Of a DNA stretch of 64,000 nt, positions 46,013 through 55,969 are shown one piece after another. This DNA comes from Myxococcales bacterium (lineage in GTDB: Bacteria > Myxococcota_A > Polyangia > Polyangiales > Houyiibacteriaceae): NCBI GenBank assembly GCA_029862185.1, contig JAOTXX010000002.1:1-64000 (forward strand), in the 5' to 3' direction. The notes under the pieces were generated by a model that was not told the DNA's origin, did no database searches, and was given only the letters and a program-made list of their open reading frames with translations. The position numbers and the translations under genes are program-made. Numbering within the stretch: the stretch's first letter is position 1; each line of letters opens with the position of its first letter.

Positions 46013-49000
46013 CTAGCGACGACGAACGGTCCGCCTGCGGGTTCCAATGCGCAGCGCGAGGAAGATCATGATGAAGCCGAGTAGACCGTCCGCAGGATCG
46101 ATGCGACCCACGCGGCAATCGCGTGGGGGGAGGGCGAGCTCTCGATTGGAGCCCGGGGCCCCGCAGTCGGGGTCAGCACCGAAGTCTGCGACGCCATCTC
46201 CGTCATTGTCGAAGCCGTCGCTGCACTCTGGGTTCTCGATTCGGCCCCCAGCGCTCGGGCAACCCGTGTCCGCAAGGTCGATTGTACCGTCGCCGTCGTT
46301 GTCGATCCCATCGCTACAGGCGCCTATGATGCTGCCCGGATTGGCCGGATCCGTGCTCGACTGAATCTCGTCGTAGTTGCGCATCCCATCTTGGTCGCGA
46401 TCCAGAGCGATGCGCGAGCCAGATCCTGGGGGCACGCAGGTGAAGGTCGTCGCCTGTCCAGGAACCTGCGCCATGGTTCGCATGCTCGACGGCGACAACG
46501 ATGGATCGGTCAAGGAATCTGGGATGTAGCTATTGGTACCGGGATCGTAGAGGGCACTGCGTTCGAAGCCGTTCCGCATGCCGTGAGCGACGAGATCGCA
46601 CTCGGTGGTCACGCCTCCGAGAACCGCCGACACGAATGTCGCGCCTGCTCGCTGTTCGAGCAATGAGATGCGGGCATCGACGTCCGAAAAGTTCGTGTCG
46701 TCGAGCGTGACCTGCTGCCCGACGATCGGGGCCAAGTCGGAGTCGAATGCAAGCAACGCATCCTCGACGTCTCGGCGCTGTGGGTCACCACCGTCGAAAC
46801 CGACGTTGGCTTCATTGAAAAGAAGACCCGGGTTCTGAAACACGTCCGCAGTGAAGAAGCGGAAAAGCGTGTCGGTCGCGCCATCGTGGAGATAGCCCGT
46901 GCCGCGAACCTGGTCACCCATGTGGCTGCCATCGCCCGGCAGGTTGAAGTCGACGTTCGGCATGCCGAACATTCCGACCTTTTGATAGAGATTCCGAAAA
47001 TGCGGGATTTTGAAGATCTGTGGTTCGGCCTCGAAGCTCGCCTCGCGTCCGGTGCCAAAGAATCCCTGGCTCGGGTCGTGGCGGTGGCAGCCCTCACAGG
47101 TAAAGCCATTGACGTTGGCGCCATCGGAGAGCTGACCCGTGCTGCCGTCGAAGAAGTCCATTCCGGCCTGTTGGTTTGTCGTCAAGCTGTTATCGAGAGC
47201 GCGGACAGGGTTAGGAGGCAAGGTGACCTGCAGCGCAAAGGTCGTGAAGTCGGCCATGTCGGATTGCAGCCCTGGGTCGGTGGGCGGTGTGTTCCCGCCG
47301 ACCAGCCCGGAGAACGCGCCGATGAAGTTCATGAACGAGGTGAATTCGTCGGTTGGACTGAGGCCAAAAAAGCCATTGGACCGATCGCCGCGCCAGTGCA
47401 TCGCCCCGCTGGTCGACAAGCCGCGAAGCGTTTGCGTCGTCATCGGACCCTTCATCGGATGGAAATCACGTACGACACCTGTGCCGTTGAGCTCGGATGT
47501 ATCGACTGGAAAGAACTGAAGGACGTTCTCGAAATTGATCGTCATCGTATTGAGCGTCACGCTCTCGTCGGGATTGCCGAGATCCCAGGACAAGCTGTCG
47601 AAGTCCCCAAAAATGTGGCAGCTCGAGCATGAGGCCTCGCCATTGCTCGATGTCTTGAATGCGTCATAGAGCATGGGCCGACCGTCGACGATCGAGTCGG
47701 GCTCGGGGTTGTGAAGCGGGAAGTGGTTGACCTCCGTGCCAGTCCCCACGTCGACCACGGAGATCGCGTTGTCGAACCGGGTCAGTACGAAGAGGTTCCC
47801 ATTGGCTTCGTCAAGCGCCAAGCCGCTTGGCCCGCCGCCCGATACCGACAGGTAGTTCGGGCTCGCGGCGGTGGGGCTGAACGTTGTGTTGTCCAAGTCG
47901 GACGTCGAAATCACACCGACTTTGCTCGAGCCAAAGGCCGCGACGTAGAGGGTGGAACCGTCACTCGTCACCACCATGTCGAGCGGCGTCGCGAGGCTAT
48001 GATCTTTGGTCCCCGCTGGTGCGGGTGTGATGTTGTAGTTGATGTGTGAGTTCAGGTGCACAGGCGAGACGCTGGCTCCGTCGATGACGGTGATGCGAGC
48101 CTGGTGGAGGTTTCCCTGCACCGTGGATCCGCCGAAGATCCCGGGGCCCTCGAAGCGGGTCAGGTTCTGCGCGTCGGTGTTCGAGACGTAAACGTTTCCG
48201 TTGGCGGGATTGACCGCCATGTTGAAGTTGATGGTGCCGACGTGCGCAAAGCTCGCAGTTTCGTTAAGCGTCGTTGCGTCGATCTCGAAGACGTCGAGGT
48301 CTGGAAGAAAGAAGCGAATGCCGTTGCTCCAGTTCCGCCCACCCTCGTCGCGCCATTGCCCCGAACTGTCGTCGAATTGAACGATCAGACCGGTCTCTGG
48401 CGCGTTGTCTCCGTCGACATTCGTGGAAGGGCCCGGAAGGCCCCCTGGGAGCCTTCCGCTGTTGAGACCGTTTGGCGAGCTAATGCCGTCACCGTTGCAC
48501 TGGCTGCCGCCGAAATTGTCACAAACCATCCCTTCATTGACCACCGCCGTTACGTTGCCGGAATGAAAGATCGCGGCGTAGACCGAGGTGCCGTCGGCGC
48601 TGACGGTGAGCGCGCGTGGTGTGTCACCAAACAGCTCCACGATTTTCAGAGGGGTTCCGCCCACGCCTGCTCCGGGGGTGTCGGCATCGAAGACCCAAAC
48701 GTCGGCGCGAGGCACGCTAGGTGTGGTCAGCTCCGGGTCGCCAGCGCCGGGAACGCTAGCAATCGATGAGTCGCTGCGGTGCTGTCCGCGGTGAGCGGTC
48801 GTGATGAACACGCGGTCTCCTAGCGGGCCGGCGCCATCCGGGTCGGTGACGACGATGTCGCGCGGTTCGTCTCCGACGAGTAAGGTCCGCGTCACGGTGC
48901 CCGTCACCAAATCAACGATGCTCACGCTGTCTGACAGGTGGTTGACCACCCAAGCTTCACTGCTGCCCGGCCGAATGGCCACTGCGCAAGGTTCGAGGCC

Positions 49001-49222
49001 GACCGGGATCGACATCCGTCGAGTGATACCGTTCGGTACGACGTCGAAGGTCTCCAACGCGTTGTCGGGGGTATTGACGGCAGCCAAGATCCCGCCTTCC
49101 ATCGCAAGTGGCCGAACGGGGCCGGTCTCGAACGCGACAAACGAGGGCTGAGCGATGGTCGGATTGGCGGTCAGCGCTAGGACGGCGCAGGCCAGCAGAG
49201 GCAAGCGAACGGATCGGTGCAT
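46013..49222 (-). CDS. Surface YVTN beta-propeller/di-heme cytochrome c protein with C-terminal anchor
   Basis: 1069 aa; signal peptide; propeller repeats (EAWVVNHLSDSVSIVDLVTGTVTRTLLVGDEPRDIVV); CSSCH and CEGCH heme sites; SDGIDNDGDGTIDLAD repeats; C-terminal TM + Arg-rich tail. Confidence 0.88.
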   Translation of the reverse strand: MHRSVRLPLLACAVLALTANPTIAQPSFVAFETGPVRPLAMEGGILAAVNTPDNALETFDVVPNGITRRMSIPVGLEPCAVAIRPGSSEAWVVNHLSDSVSIVDLVTGTVTRTLLVGDEPRDIVVTDPDGAGPLGDRVFITTAHRGQHRSDSSIASVPGAGDPELTTPSVPRADVWVFDADTPGAGVGGTPLKIVELFGDTPRALTVSADGTSVYAAIFHSGNVTAVVNEGMVCDNFGGSQCNGDGISSPNGLNSGRLPGGLPGPSTNVDGDNAPETGLIVQFDDSSGQWRDEGGRNWSNGIRFFLPDLDVFEIDATTLNETASFAHVGTINFNMAVNPANGNVYVSNTDAQNLTRFEGPGIFGGSTVQGNLHQARITVIDGASVSPVHLNSHINYNITPAPAGTKDHSLATPLDMVVTSDGSTLYVAAFGSSKVGVISTSDLDNTTFSPTAASPNYLSVSGGGPSGLALDEANGNLFVLTRFDNAISVVDVGTGTEVNHFPLHNPEPDSIVDGRPMLYDAFKTSSNGEASCSSCHIFGDFDSLSWDLGNPDESVTLNTMTINFENVLQFFPVDTSELNGTGVVRDFHPMKGPMTTQTLRGLSTSGAMHWRGDRSNGFFGLSPTDEFTSFMNFIGAFSGLVGGNTPPTDPGLQSDMADFTTFALQVTLPPNPVRALDNSLTTNQQAGMDFFDGSTGQLSDGANVNGFTCEGCHRHDPSQGFFGTGREASFEAEPQIFKIPHFRNLYQKVGMFGMPNVDFNLPGDGSHMGDQVRGTGYLHDGATDTLFRFFTADVFQNPGLLFNEANVGFDGGDPQRRDVEDALLAFDSDLAPIVGQQVTLDDTNFSDVDARISLLEQRAGATFVSAVLGGVTTECDLVAHGMRNGFERSALYDPGTNSYIPDSLTDPSLSPSSMRTMAQVPGQATTFTCVPPGSGSRIALDRDQDGMRNYDEIQSSTDPANPGSIIGACSDGIDNDGDGTIDLADTGCPSAGGRIENPECSDGFDNDGDGVADFGADPDCGAPGSNRELALPPRDCRVGRIDPADGLLGFIMIFLALRIGTRRRTVRRR

Positions 49223-49325
49223 GGGTATTTCCCTCGGGCAACGGGTCCCCTAAGGTACCGCGGGGGTCGGCCGGGCGCCAAGGCACTTCGATCCTCGGTT
49301 TTTCGGTGCATACTCTGGCTGAAAT

Positions 49326-50615
49326 ATGCCCACGCAGCGTGAATTGACGGTTCCCACCCTCGGGTCCTGTGCCTTCGAGTCGCCCCTTCGGTCCCAGGGT
49401 CGGATGTTCGCGGACGAGTCGATTCGGGTCCGGGTGAAGCGCCACATTCGTGACGATGCAGCCGAAATCGACACGCTCTCCTTCGAGGAGGCGGGCCCAC
49501 GGCGCAAGCTCTTCTTCAATCCGGCGGAAACGACTGCGGCGTTCGTGACCTGCGGCGGGCTGTCTCCCGGCTTGAACAACGTGATCCGATCCGGATTCCT
49601 GGAGCTGACGCACAACTACGGCGTGAAGCGCGTCCTGGGGATCAGAAACGGCTACGCCGGGCTCAACCCCGACTCCGAGCTCGAGCCGACGGTGATGACA
49701 GAACGCTTCGTCCGGAACATCCACCATCTGGGTGGGACTGTGCTCGGAAGCTCACGTGGTGCGCAGGAGCCGGGGGTCGTCGTGGATTTCTTGGAGGCGC
49801 GCGAGATCGACATCTTGTTTTGCATCGGTGGCGATGGCACACAGCGTGGCGCCCATTCCATTCAACTCGAGATTGCAAAGCGCGGTCTCCCCAAGTCTGT
49901 AGTCGGGATCCCCAAGACCATCGACAACGACGTGCCCTACGTCGAGCTCAGCTTCGGCTATGTCACCGCACTCGAGGCAGCCAGTGAAGTACTGCGCGGC
50001 GCGCACGTCGAAGCGGTCGGCGCCCCGAACGGCATTGGCTTGGTCAAGCTCATGGGCCGCGCCGCGGGCTTCATCGCTGCGGGCGCGTCCCTTGCGAGTC
50101 AGGAGGCCAACTTCGTTCTCGTGCCAGAGGTTCCGTTTCCTCTCGAGGGCGACGGCGGGCTACTTGAGGCCCTGGAGCGGCGAGTTATGACCCGCGGACA
50201 TGCGGTGGTCGTCGTTGCAGAGGGGGCAGGGCAGCATCTGTTCACGGACAAGAAAGCCGTGAGCGACGCTTCGGGTAACATCGGCTTCGAAGACATCGGC
50301 GTCTTCTTGCGTGACCGAATCAAACGCCATTTCAGTGAGCGAAACCTCGAGCTCAACATGAAGTACATCGATCCGAGCTATGCGATCCGCAGTGTGCCCG
50401 CCAACGCCTGGGACCGGATCCTGACCGACCGAATGGGGCGCGCGGCTGTCCATGCTGCGATGGCCGGAAAGACCGACGCCATGGTGGGCTACTGGAACCA
50501 GGAAATCATCTACGTGCCCATTTCGACGGCGGTCGCGGAGAAGAAACGGATGTCGCTCGAAAGCGACTTGTGGAACGCCGTGCTGTCCAGCACGCGTCAA
50601 CCGAGCTGGCGATAG
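49326..50615 (+). CDS. pfkA: 6-phosphofructokinase
   Basis: CGGLSPGLNNVIRS, CIGGDGTQRGAHSIQLEIAKRGLPKSVVGIPKTIDNDV, FGYVTALEAASEVL. Confidence 0.93.
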   Translation: MPTQRELTVPTLGSCAFESPLRSQGRMFADESIRVRVKRHIRDDAAEIDTLSFEEAGPRRKLFFNPAETTAAFVTCGGLSPGLNNVIRSGFLELTHNYGVKRVLGIRNGYAGLNPDSELEPTVMTERFVRNIHHLGGTVLGSSRGAQEPGVVVDFLEAREIDILFCIGGDGTQRGAHSIQLEIAKRGLPKSVVGIPKTIDNDVPYVELSFGYVTALEAASEVLRGAHVEAVGAPNGIGLVKLMGRAAGFIAAGASLASQEANFVLVPEVPFPLEGDGGLLEALERRVMTRGHAVVVVAEGAGQHLFTDKKAVSDASGNIGFEDIGVFLRDRIKRHFSERNLELNMKYIDPSYAIRSVPANAWDRILTDRMGRAAVHAAMAGKTDAMVGYWNQEIIYVPISTAVAEKKRMSLESDLWNAVLSSTRQPSWR

Positions 50616-50637
50616 CGCAAACCAAAGGAATCGAGCC

Positions 50638-51282
50638 ATGGGTCTCAATGCAGTGGGTGAATGGATGACAGCGCTGGGGCTTGCCGTGCTCCTCTATGGG
50701 GAATGGAAGGGTCGGCCCGGGCTGCGCGCGCTGGGCAAGCCCTTTGCCTCGCTCGGCTTCATCGTGGCGGCCATCGGCTTTGGGGCCCTCGAATCGCGCT
50801 ACGGAAACATCGTCCTGGTGGGCTTGGTCTTGGGAGCGATCGGAGATGTGTGCCTGCTCTGGTCTGCGAAGCAGTACTTCATCGCGGGCCTCGTTTCCTT
50901 TCTGCTCGGTCACGTAGCCTATGTCATCGCGTTCGCGGGCCTTCCCATCGACACGACGTTCGCGCTGGTGAGCGCGGGCGCGCTTGCGGTGGTCATGGTC
51001 GTAATCGCACGCTGGGTGTTTCCGCACGCTCCAGACATGCGCGGTCCCATCGGCGCATACATGCTGGTGATTTCCGCGATGTGCGTCTTCGGGGTCGGAG
51101 CGGGTGGGGCAGGCGCGCCATGGATGATTCCGCTCGGTGCGCTGATGTTCGCCGCGTCCGACATCGCCGTGGTGCGAGACCGCTTCGTCGCGCCGGGCTT
51201 TGTGAATCGCCTCTGGGGGCTACCCCTCTATTATGCGGCGCAGCTCATCATCGCGTGGAGCATCATGGCGGTTGACGGCTAG
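50638..51282 (+). CDS. YhhN/TMEM86-family lysoplasmalogenase
   Basis: KPFASLGFIVAA, GAIGDVCLLWSAKQYFIAGLVSFLLGHVAYVIAF, FAASDIAVVRDRFV, LWGLPLYYAAQLIIAWS. Confidence 0.88.
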   Translation: MGLNAVGEWMTALGLAVLLYGEWKGRPGLRALGKPFASLGFIVAAIGFGALESRYGNIVLVGLVLGAIGDVCLLWSAKQYFIAGLVSFLLGHVAYVIAFAGLPIDTTFALVSAGALAVVMVVIARWVFPHAPDMRGPIGAYMLVISAMCVFGVGAGGAGAPWMIPLGALMFAASDIAVVRDRFVAPGFVNRLWGLPLYYAAQLIIAWSIMAVDG

Positions 51283-53159
51283 GCGCCGCTTTCGAGGCAC
51301 TCGCGGTACCAGAGCTCCAAGATCATCATCGACCAGAGCTGAAACCCTCGCGGCTCTCCTCGTTGATGGCGGGCCAGCATGTCTTCGACGGCAACGGGGT
51401 CGAAAATGCCGCGTTCGCGAGCGCGCTGGTCGAGGAGCACGTCGCGCGAAAGCGGCGCGAGGTCTTGCCGCATCCAGCGATCGATCGGGAGCCCAAAGCC
51501 CTGCTTGGAGCGCGTGAGGATCGGCCGGGGCAAAAGCGTTTCCGACATCCGGCGGAGCAGAAACTTCGTCGTGAATCCGCGGAGCTTCAACGAACCCGGC
51601 AGCGAGGCTGCAAAGTCCATGAGCTCCTGGTCGACCAGTGGACAGCGCACCTCGAGCGAATGGGCCATGGAGGCGATGTCGACCTTGGTGAGGATGTTGT
51701 CGGTGAGGTAGGTTTGAATGTCGACGTCGAGAAGCCGGTTGACGGGATCTTTCGCGCGCGAGGCCTTGAACAGGCGTTCGAATTCCACAGCCATCTGGTC
51801 GTGCGCGAAGCGCTCCCGCATCGCAGGCGTGTAGATCGCCATGCGGTCTTTGTGCGGGATGGGTGAGGTCAGCCCCAAGAAGCGCTGGAACTCCGGCTGC
51901 ATGATTCGTTCGCCGTAGTCCCGGACTTCCTGTGCCTGTGGCGTGGGAAGGTGCGTGAGCACGCCGGCCAGGAGCTGCGGCAGCGGCCAGGGAAGCCGAC
52001 GAATGTTCCGGGCGGTGCGGCAATGCTTGTAGCGCCGGTAGCCGGCAAATGCCTCGTCTCCTCCGTCGCCGCTCAGCGCAACGGTTACACCGGTTCGTGT
52101 GTATTCGCAGAGGTACCAAGTTGGCAGCGCCGACGTGTCCGCGAAGGGCTCGCCGTAGTGCCGCACGAGCTGTGGCACGACGGAGGTCATGTCGGGGTCG
52201 ACGATCATCTCGTGGTGATCGGTCTCGTACCGTTCGGCGACCAGCTTGGCGTAGGGAAGCTCGCTGTTGTCCTTGCTCGTGAAGCCGACTGAGAACGTCT
52301 TGACCGGTTGAGAGGATTGGCGCGCCATCAGGGCGACGATCAGCGAGGAATCGAGGCCTCCGGAAAGGAACGCGCCGAGGGGGACATCGGACACCATGCG
52401 CACGCGGACGGCCTCTTCGACGATCTCGCGCAACTCTTCGGTCAGCGCATCGATGTCGCCGCCGTCACGAGGCTCGCCGAAGCGGAGACGATAGTAGGGC
52501 TCGGGCTCGTGGAACACACCAGCTTCGCAGACCAACCGGTGCCCGGCCGGCAGCTTCTTCACACCTTCGAATGCCGTCATCGGCGCTGGCACGTACTGCA
52601 TGGTGATGAACGCATCGATCGCGTCGAGGTCTGGCCGCTTCGCGAAACGCCTCGAGGCAGCCAGGGCGCCGAGCTCGGAGGCGAACACCAAGTCGTGCGA
52701 ACCGGCATGATAGAAGAGGGGCTTCTTTCCGAACCGATCGCGCGCAAGCACGAGGCGCTTGCGTGGCCGATCCCAGAGCGCGATGGCGAACATGCCGCGC
52801 AGATGGTCCACAAAATCAACGCCGTGCTCTTCGTAAAGATGCAGGACGACCTCGGAGTCGGAGCGCGACTTGAAGCGGTGTCCGCGCTGCTCGAGCTCCT
52901 TGCGAAGCTCGATGAAGTTGTAAATCTCCCCGTTTACGACGACCGAAATGGTGTCGTCTTCGTTGGTCATCGGCTGTGCGCCCTCGTGTCGCAAATCGAT
53001 GATGGACAACCTACGATGGCCGAGGCAGCAGGGGCCGTCGGTCCGCAGGCCGTGGTCATCCGGGCCACGGTACGTCATCGCGTCGCACATGCGACGAACC
53101 GCATCGGCCTCTGGTGCGGCGTTCTGATCGAGCGTTAGCAATCCTGCGATGCCGCACAC
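51279..53159 (-). CDS. asnB: Asparagine synthase (glutamine-hydrolysing)
   Basis: MCGIAGLLTLDQ; RGPDDHG; HRRLSIIDL; GAFLSGGLDSSLIVALMA; YLCEYTRTGVTVALSGDGGDEAFAGYRRY. Confidence 0.96.
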   Translation of the reverse strand: MCGIAGLLTLDQNAAPEADAVRRMCDAMTYRGPDDHGLRTDGPCCLGHRRLSIIDLRHEGAQPMTNEDDTISVVVNGEIYNFIELRKELEQRGHRFKSRSDSEVVLHLYEEHGVDFVDHLRGMFAIALWDRPRKRLVLARDRFGKKPLFYHAGSHDLVFASELGALAASRRFAKRPDLDAIDAFITMQYVPAPMTAFEGVKKLPAGHRLVCEAGVFHEPEPYYRLRFGEPRDGGDIDALTEELREIVEEAVRVRMVSDVPLGAFLSGGLDSSLIVALMARQSSQPVKTFSVGFTSKDNSELPYAKLVAERYETDHHEMIVDPDMTSVVPQLVRHYGEPFADTSALPTWYLCEYTRTGVTVALSGDGGDEAFAGYRRYKHCRTARNIRRLPWPLPQLLAGVLTHLPTPQAQEVRDYGERIMQPEFQRFLGLTSPIPHKDRMAIYTPAMRERFAHDQMAVEFERLFKASRAKDPVNRLLDVDIQTYLTDNILTKVDIASMAHSLEVRCPLVDQELMDFAASLPGSLKLRGFTTKFLLRRMSETLLPRPILTRSKQGFGLPIDRWMRQDLAPLSRDVLLDQRARERGIFDPVAVEDMLARHQRGEPRGFQLWSMMILELWYRECLESGA

Positions 53160-53292
53160 GTGAAGAAATGTCCCCGCTTCGAGCTAGAAGAGTGGCGGAT
53201 AGTTGTGCATCGTTTCGAGCGCGTCAAGCAGCCCGGACTTGCGGCGCTCCCATCGATGACCCATCGTTGCTCGCGATAAGAACCCGTTGATC

Positions 53293-54453
53293 ATGCCTGC
53301 CGCCGCCACCGCCGACTCGACGCGTCCCGACCTCGCGCTCTTGATTCCTTCCTATGCTGGAGGAGGAGCCGAGCGCGTGGCCTTGTTTCTGGCCCGCACC
53401 CTTGCCGAGTCCGGCCTGCGGGTCGATCTAGTCGTCGCCTGTGCGCATGGAGAGCTCCGTGACGAACCGCTGCCCGGCGTGAACAAAGTAGAGCTCGGGG
53501 CGATTACCGAGATCCTGGCCGCTCCGGCGTGGATTCGCTACATTGGGCGCGTTCGACCCCGCTGCGCCATGTCGATGATCCACACGGCGAACTTCTCGGC
53601 GGGGCTCGGAGCACGCTTCAATTCTGAAGTTCCAATCATCGTCAACCTGCGTATCGCTCTTCAGTGCGACCCTGCCGCGCAGTGGTGGTTCCGAAAATGG
53701 TTTGGTTTCGGAATGGAACGCTTTCTCTACCAGCGCGCCGCGCGGGTGGTGGGAGTCTCGCAGGGCGTCGCAGAAGAAGCTGCGGAGCTCTTCAACCTAG
53801 CGCCGGAAAAGGTGCTATCGATTCCCAATCCTCGGCGCTCGCGGGACGCGTCGATGCAAATCGCCGCAGAGCACGAGCCCTGGTTCGACAAGCCGGTCGT
53901 CCTCGGGGTTGGGCGCCTCGCCGCCCAAAAGGATTTTGCGATGATGCTTCGCGCGTTTGCCGAGCTAGTTCCCGAGCGAGACCTGCACCTGGTCATCCTG
54001 GGTAAGGGCCCCGAGCGCGCCGCCCTGGAGACTCAGGCGCGGGAACTCGGCCTCGCTGATCGCGTATTCTTCTCCGGCTTTGTGCCGAACCCCGAGGCCT
54101 ATATGCGTTGCGCTCGCGTCTTCGCGCTCTCGTCGCGCAATGAGGGATTCCCTGGGGCTCTGATCGAGGCCCTGGAAGCGGGGGCCGCCATCGTTTCGAC
54201 GGACTGCCCCTTCGGTCCGCACGAAGTTCTCGACAAAGGGCGATGGGGCCAACTCGTCCCCGTCGGAGATTCGCATGCGCTGGCGCTGGCGATCGTTGCC
54301 GAGCTCGAGCGACCGGACGTCGGTCATGCGGCGCGACGTGACGAGCGCGCCAACTGGATGAGACGCTACGACCCCCACGTGATCACCGATCGCTACGCCG
54401 ATCTGGTGCGAACGGTTATCGAAGAGTCCGGGGACGCCGATCACCCTAGATGA
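53293..54453 (+). CDS. Glycosyltransferase (GT4 family)
   Basis: LLIPSYAGGGAERVALFLARTLAESG; VLGVGRLAAQKDFAMMLRAFAEL; LSSRNEGFPGALIEALEAGAAIVSTDCPFGPHEVL. Confidence 0.92.
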   Translation: MPAAATADSTRPDLALLIPSYAGGGAERVALFLARTLAESGLRVDLVVACAHGELRDEPLPGVNKVELGAITEILAAPAWIRYIGRVRPRCAMSMIHTANFSAGLGARFNSEVPIIVNLRIALQCDPAAQWWFRKWFGFGMERFLYQRAARVVGVSQGVAEEAAELFNLAPEKVLSIPNPRRSRDASMQIAAEHEPWFDKPVVLGVGRLAAQKDFAMMLRAFAELVPERDLHLVILGKGPERAALETQARELGLADRVFFSGFVPNPEAYMRCARVFALSSRNEGFPGALIEALEAGAAIVSTDCPFGPHEVLDKGRWGQLVPVGDSHALALAIVAELERPDVGHAARRDERANWMRRYDPHVITDRYADLVRTVIEESGDADHPR

Positions 54454-54567
54454 GCGGGAGCCCGGAAGCCTCTATCACGGCCTGTTTTCCCGCGGGACAG
54501 CGCTGGGAACAAGGCCGCAGGCCGTGCCGGCTTCTACGCACCCAGCAAGGGTGGTACTCTTCGGCCA

Positions 54568-54999
54568 ATGACCACCGTAGCGCAGTTACTCGATCACAAG
54601 GGCCACGATATCCAAGCCGTTTCACCCGATGACACGGTCTACGATGCGATCAAACGCATGTCCGATCTCGACATCGGCGCACTGGTCGTGATCGACGGCG
54701 AGAAGGTCATTGGCCTGATTACCGAGCGCGACTACGCCCGTAACGTCTTTCTCCTCGGCAAGGCTTCGCCGACCACCCGAGTGCGCGACGCGATGGCCGA
54801 GGAGGTCCTGTCCGTCGGCCGCAAGGCAACGACACGGGAATGCATGGCGATCATGACGGGAAAGCGAACGAGGCATCTGCTCGTGATGGAGGCTAACGAG
54901 CTCCTCGGCATCTTGTCGATCGGTGACCTCGTCCGCAGTATCGTTGCCGAGCAGGACATGACGATCGATCAGCTCGAGCAATACATCCTACGCGGTTGA
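54568..54999 (+). CDS. CBS-domain protein
   Basis: Two CBS repeats: VYDAIKRMSDLDIGALVVIDGEKVIGLITERDYAR and CMAIMTGKRTRHLLVMEANELLGILSIGDLV. Confidence 0.92.
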   Translation: MTTVAQLLDHKGHDIQAVSPDDTVYDAIKRMSDLDIGALVVIDGEKVIGLITERDYARNVFLLGKASPTTRVRDAMAEEVLSVGRKATTRECMAIMTGKRTRHLLVMEANELLGILSIGDLVRSIVAEQDMTIDQLEQYILRG

Positions 55000-55002
55000 T
55001 TC

Positions 55003-55950
55003 GTGGGGAAACGCAGCAAAGCCTGGCTCGAGCAGTTTACCACCGACGAGATTCGGGAGCTTCGCGCCATTCGCGAGCATCGGGCCTGGCTCACGCTGTT
55101 CGTCAACTATGGGCTGATCGCCGCGTCGATGGCCTTGGTCGCCTCCCTGCCCAACGTATTCACGGTCGTATTGGCGCTTTTCATCATCGGTGCGCGACAG
55201 CTCGGGCTCGCGGTCGTGATGCACGAAAGCGCGCATTACACGCTCTTCAAGAATCGCAAGTTCAACGACTTCGTGGGCAACTGGCTTGCGGGCTACCCGA
55301 TCTATCTGAGCGCAAACATGTACCGGGCGCATCACCTCGAGCATCACGCCAAGACCTGGACGGACGGCGATCCGGACCTCTCGCTCGCGACGACGTTTCC
55401 GGTCTCGAAAGCCAGCATGGCGCGAAAGGTCATCCGCGACCTGCTCGGCATCACCGGGTTGAAGAAGCTAATCGGCACCACCTATCTCGTGGTCAAGGTG
55501 ATCGGCGGCGAGGAGGTCGATTCCGGGACGCTTCCGATGCGAATGGAACGCCGTCCGGCGATTCGGATGGTCGTTGGCACAGTGCTCACCAACCTGATCC
55601 TCCTTGGAGTGCTGTGGGCCTTCGGCCATCCCTTGCTGTACCTCCTCTGGTTTGGCGCCTGGATGACGACGAACAATCTCGTCGCCCGCATCCGGTCGAT
55701 CGCCGAGCACGCGGTCGTCCCTGATTCGGGCGATCCGATGGGCCAAACCCGCACGGTGCGCGCCGGTTGGCTCGAACGGCTGTTGATCGCGCCCAACTGC
55801 GTTCAGTACCACCTGGAGCACCACCTGGTGATGACCGTGCCGCACTACAACCTCCCGAAGTTCCACGCGATGATGCGGGAGCGCGGGTTGCTCGAGGGCG
55901 CCTGCGTCGCCGACAACTACGTTCAGGTCCTGCGCGCAGCCGTCGCCTGA
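55003..55950 (+). CDS. Fatty acid desaturase family protein
   Basis: MHESAHYTLF, RAHHLEHHAKTW, NCVQYHLEHHLVMTVPHYNLPKFH histidine boxes. Confidence 0.9.
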   Translation: MGKRSKAWLEQFTTDEIRELRAIREHRAWLTLFVNYGLIAASMALVASLPNVFTVVLALFIIGARQLGLAVVMHESAHYTLFKNRKFNDFVGNWLAGYPIYLSANMYRAHHLEHHAKTWTDGDPDLSLATTFPVSKASMARKVIRDLLGITGLKKLIGTTYLVVKVIGGEEVDSGTLPMRMERRPAIRMVVGTVLTNLILLGVLWAFGHPLLYLLWFGAWMTTNNLVARIRSIAEHAVVPDSGDPMGQTRTVRAGWLERLLIAPNCVQYHLEHHLVMTVPHYNLPKFHAMMRERGLLEGACVADNYVQVLRAAVA

Positions 55951-55969
55951 GGCGTGGAGGGCGTCTGCC

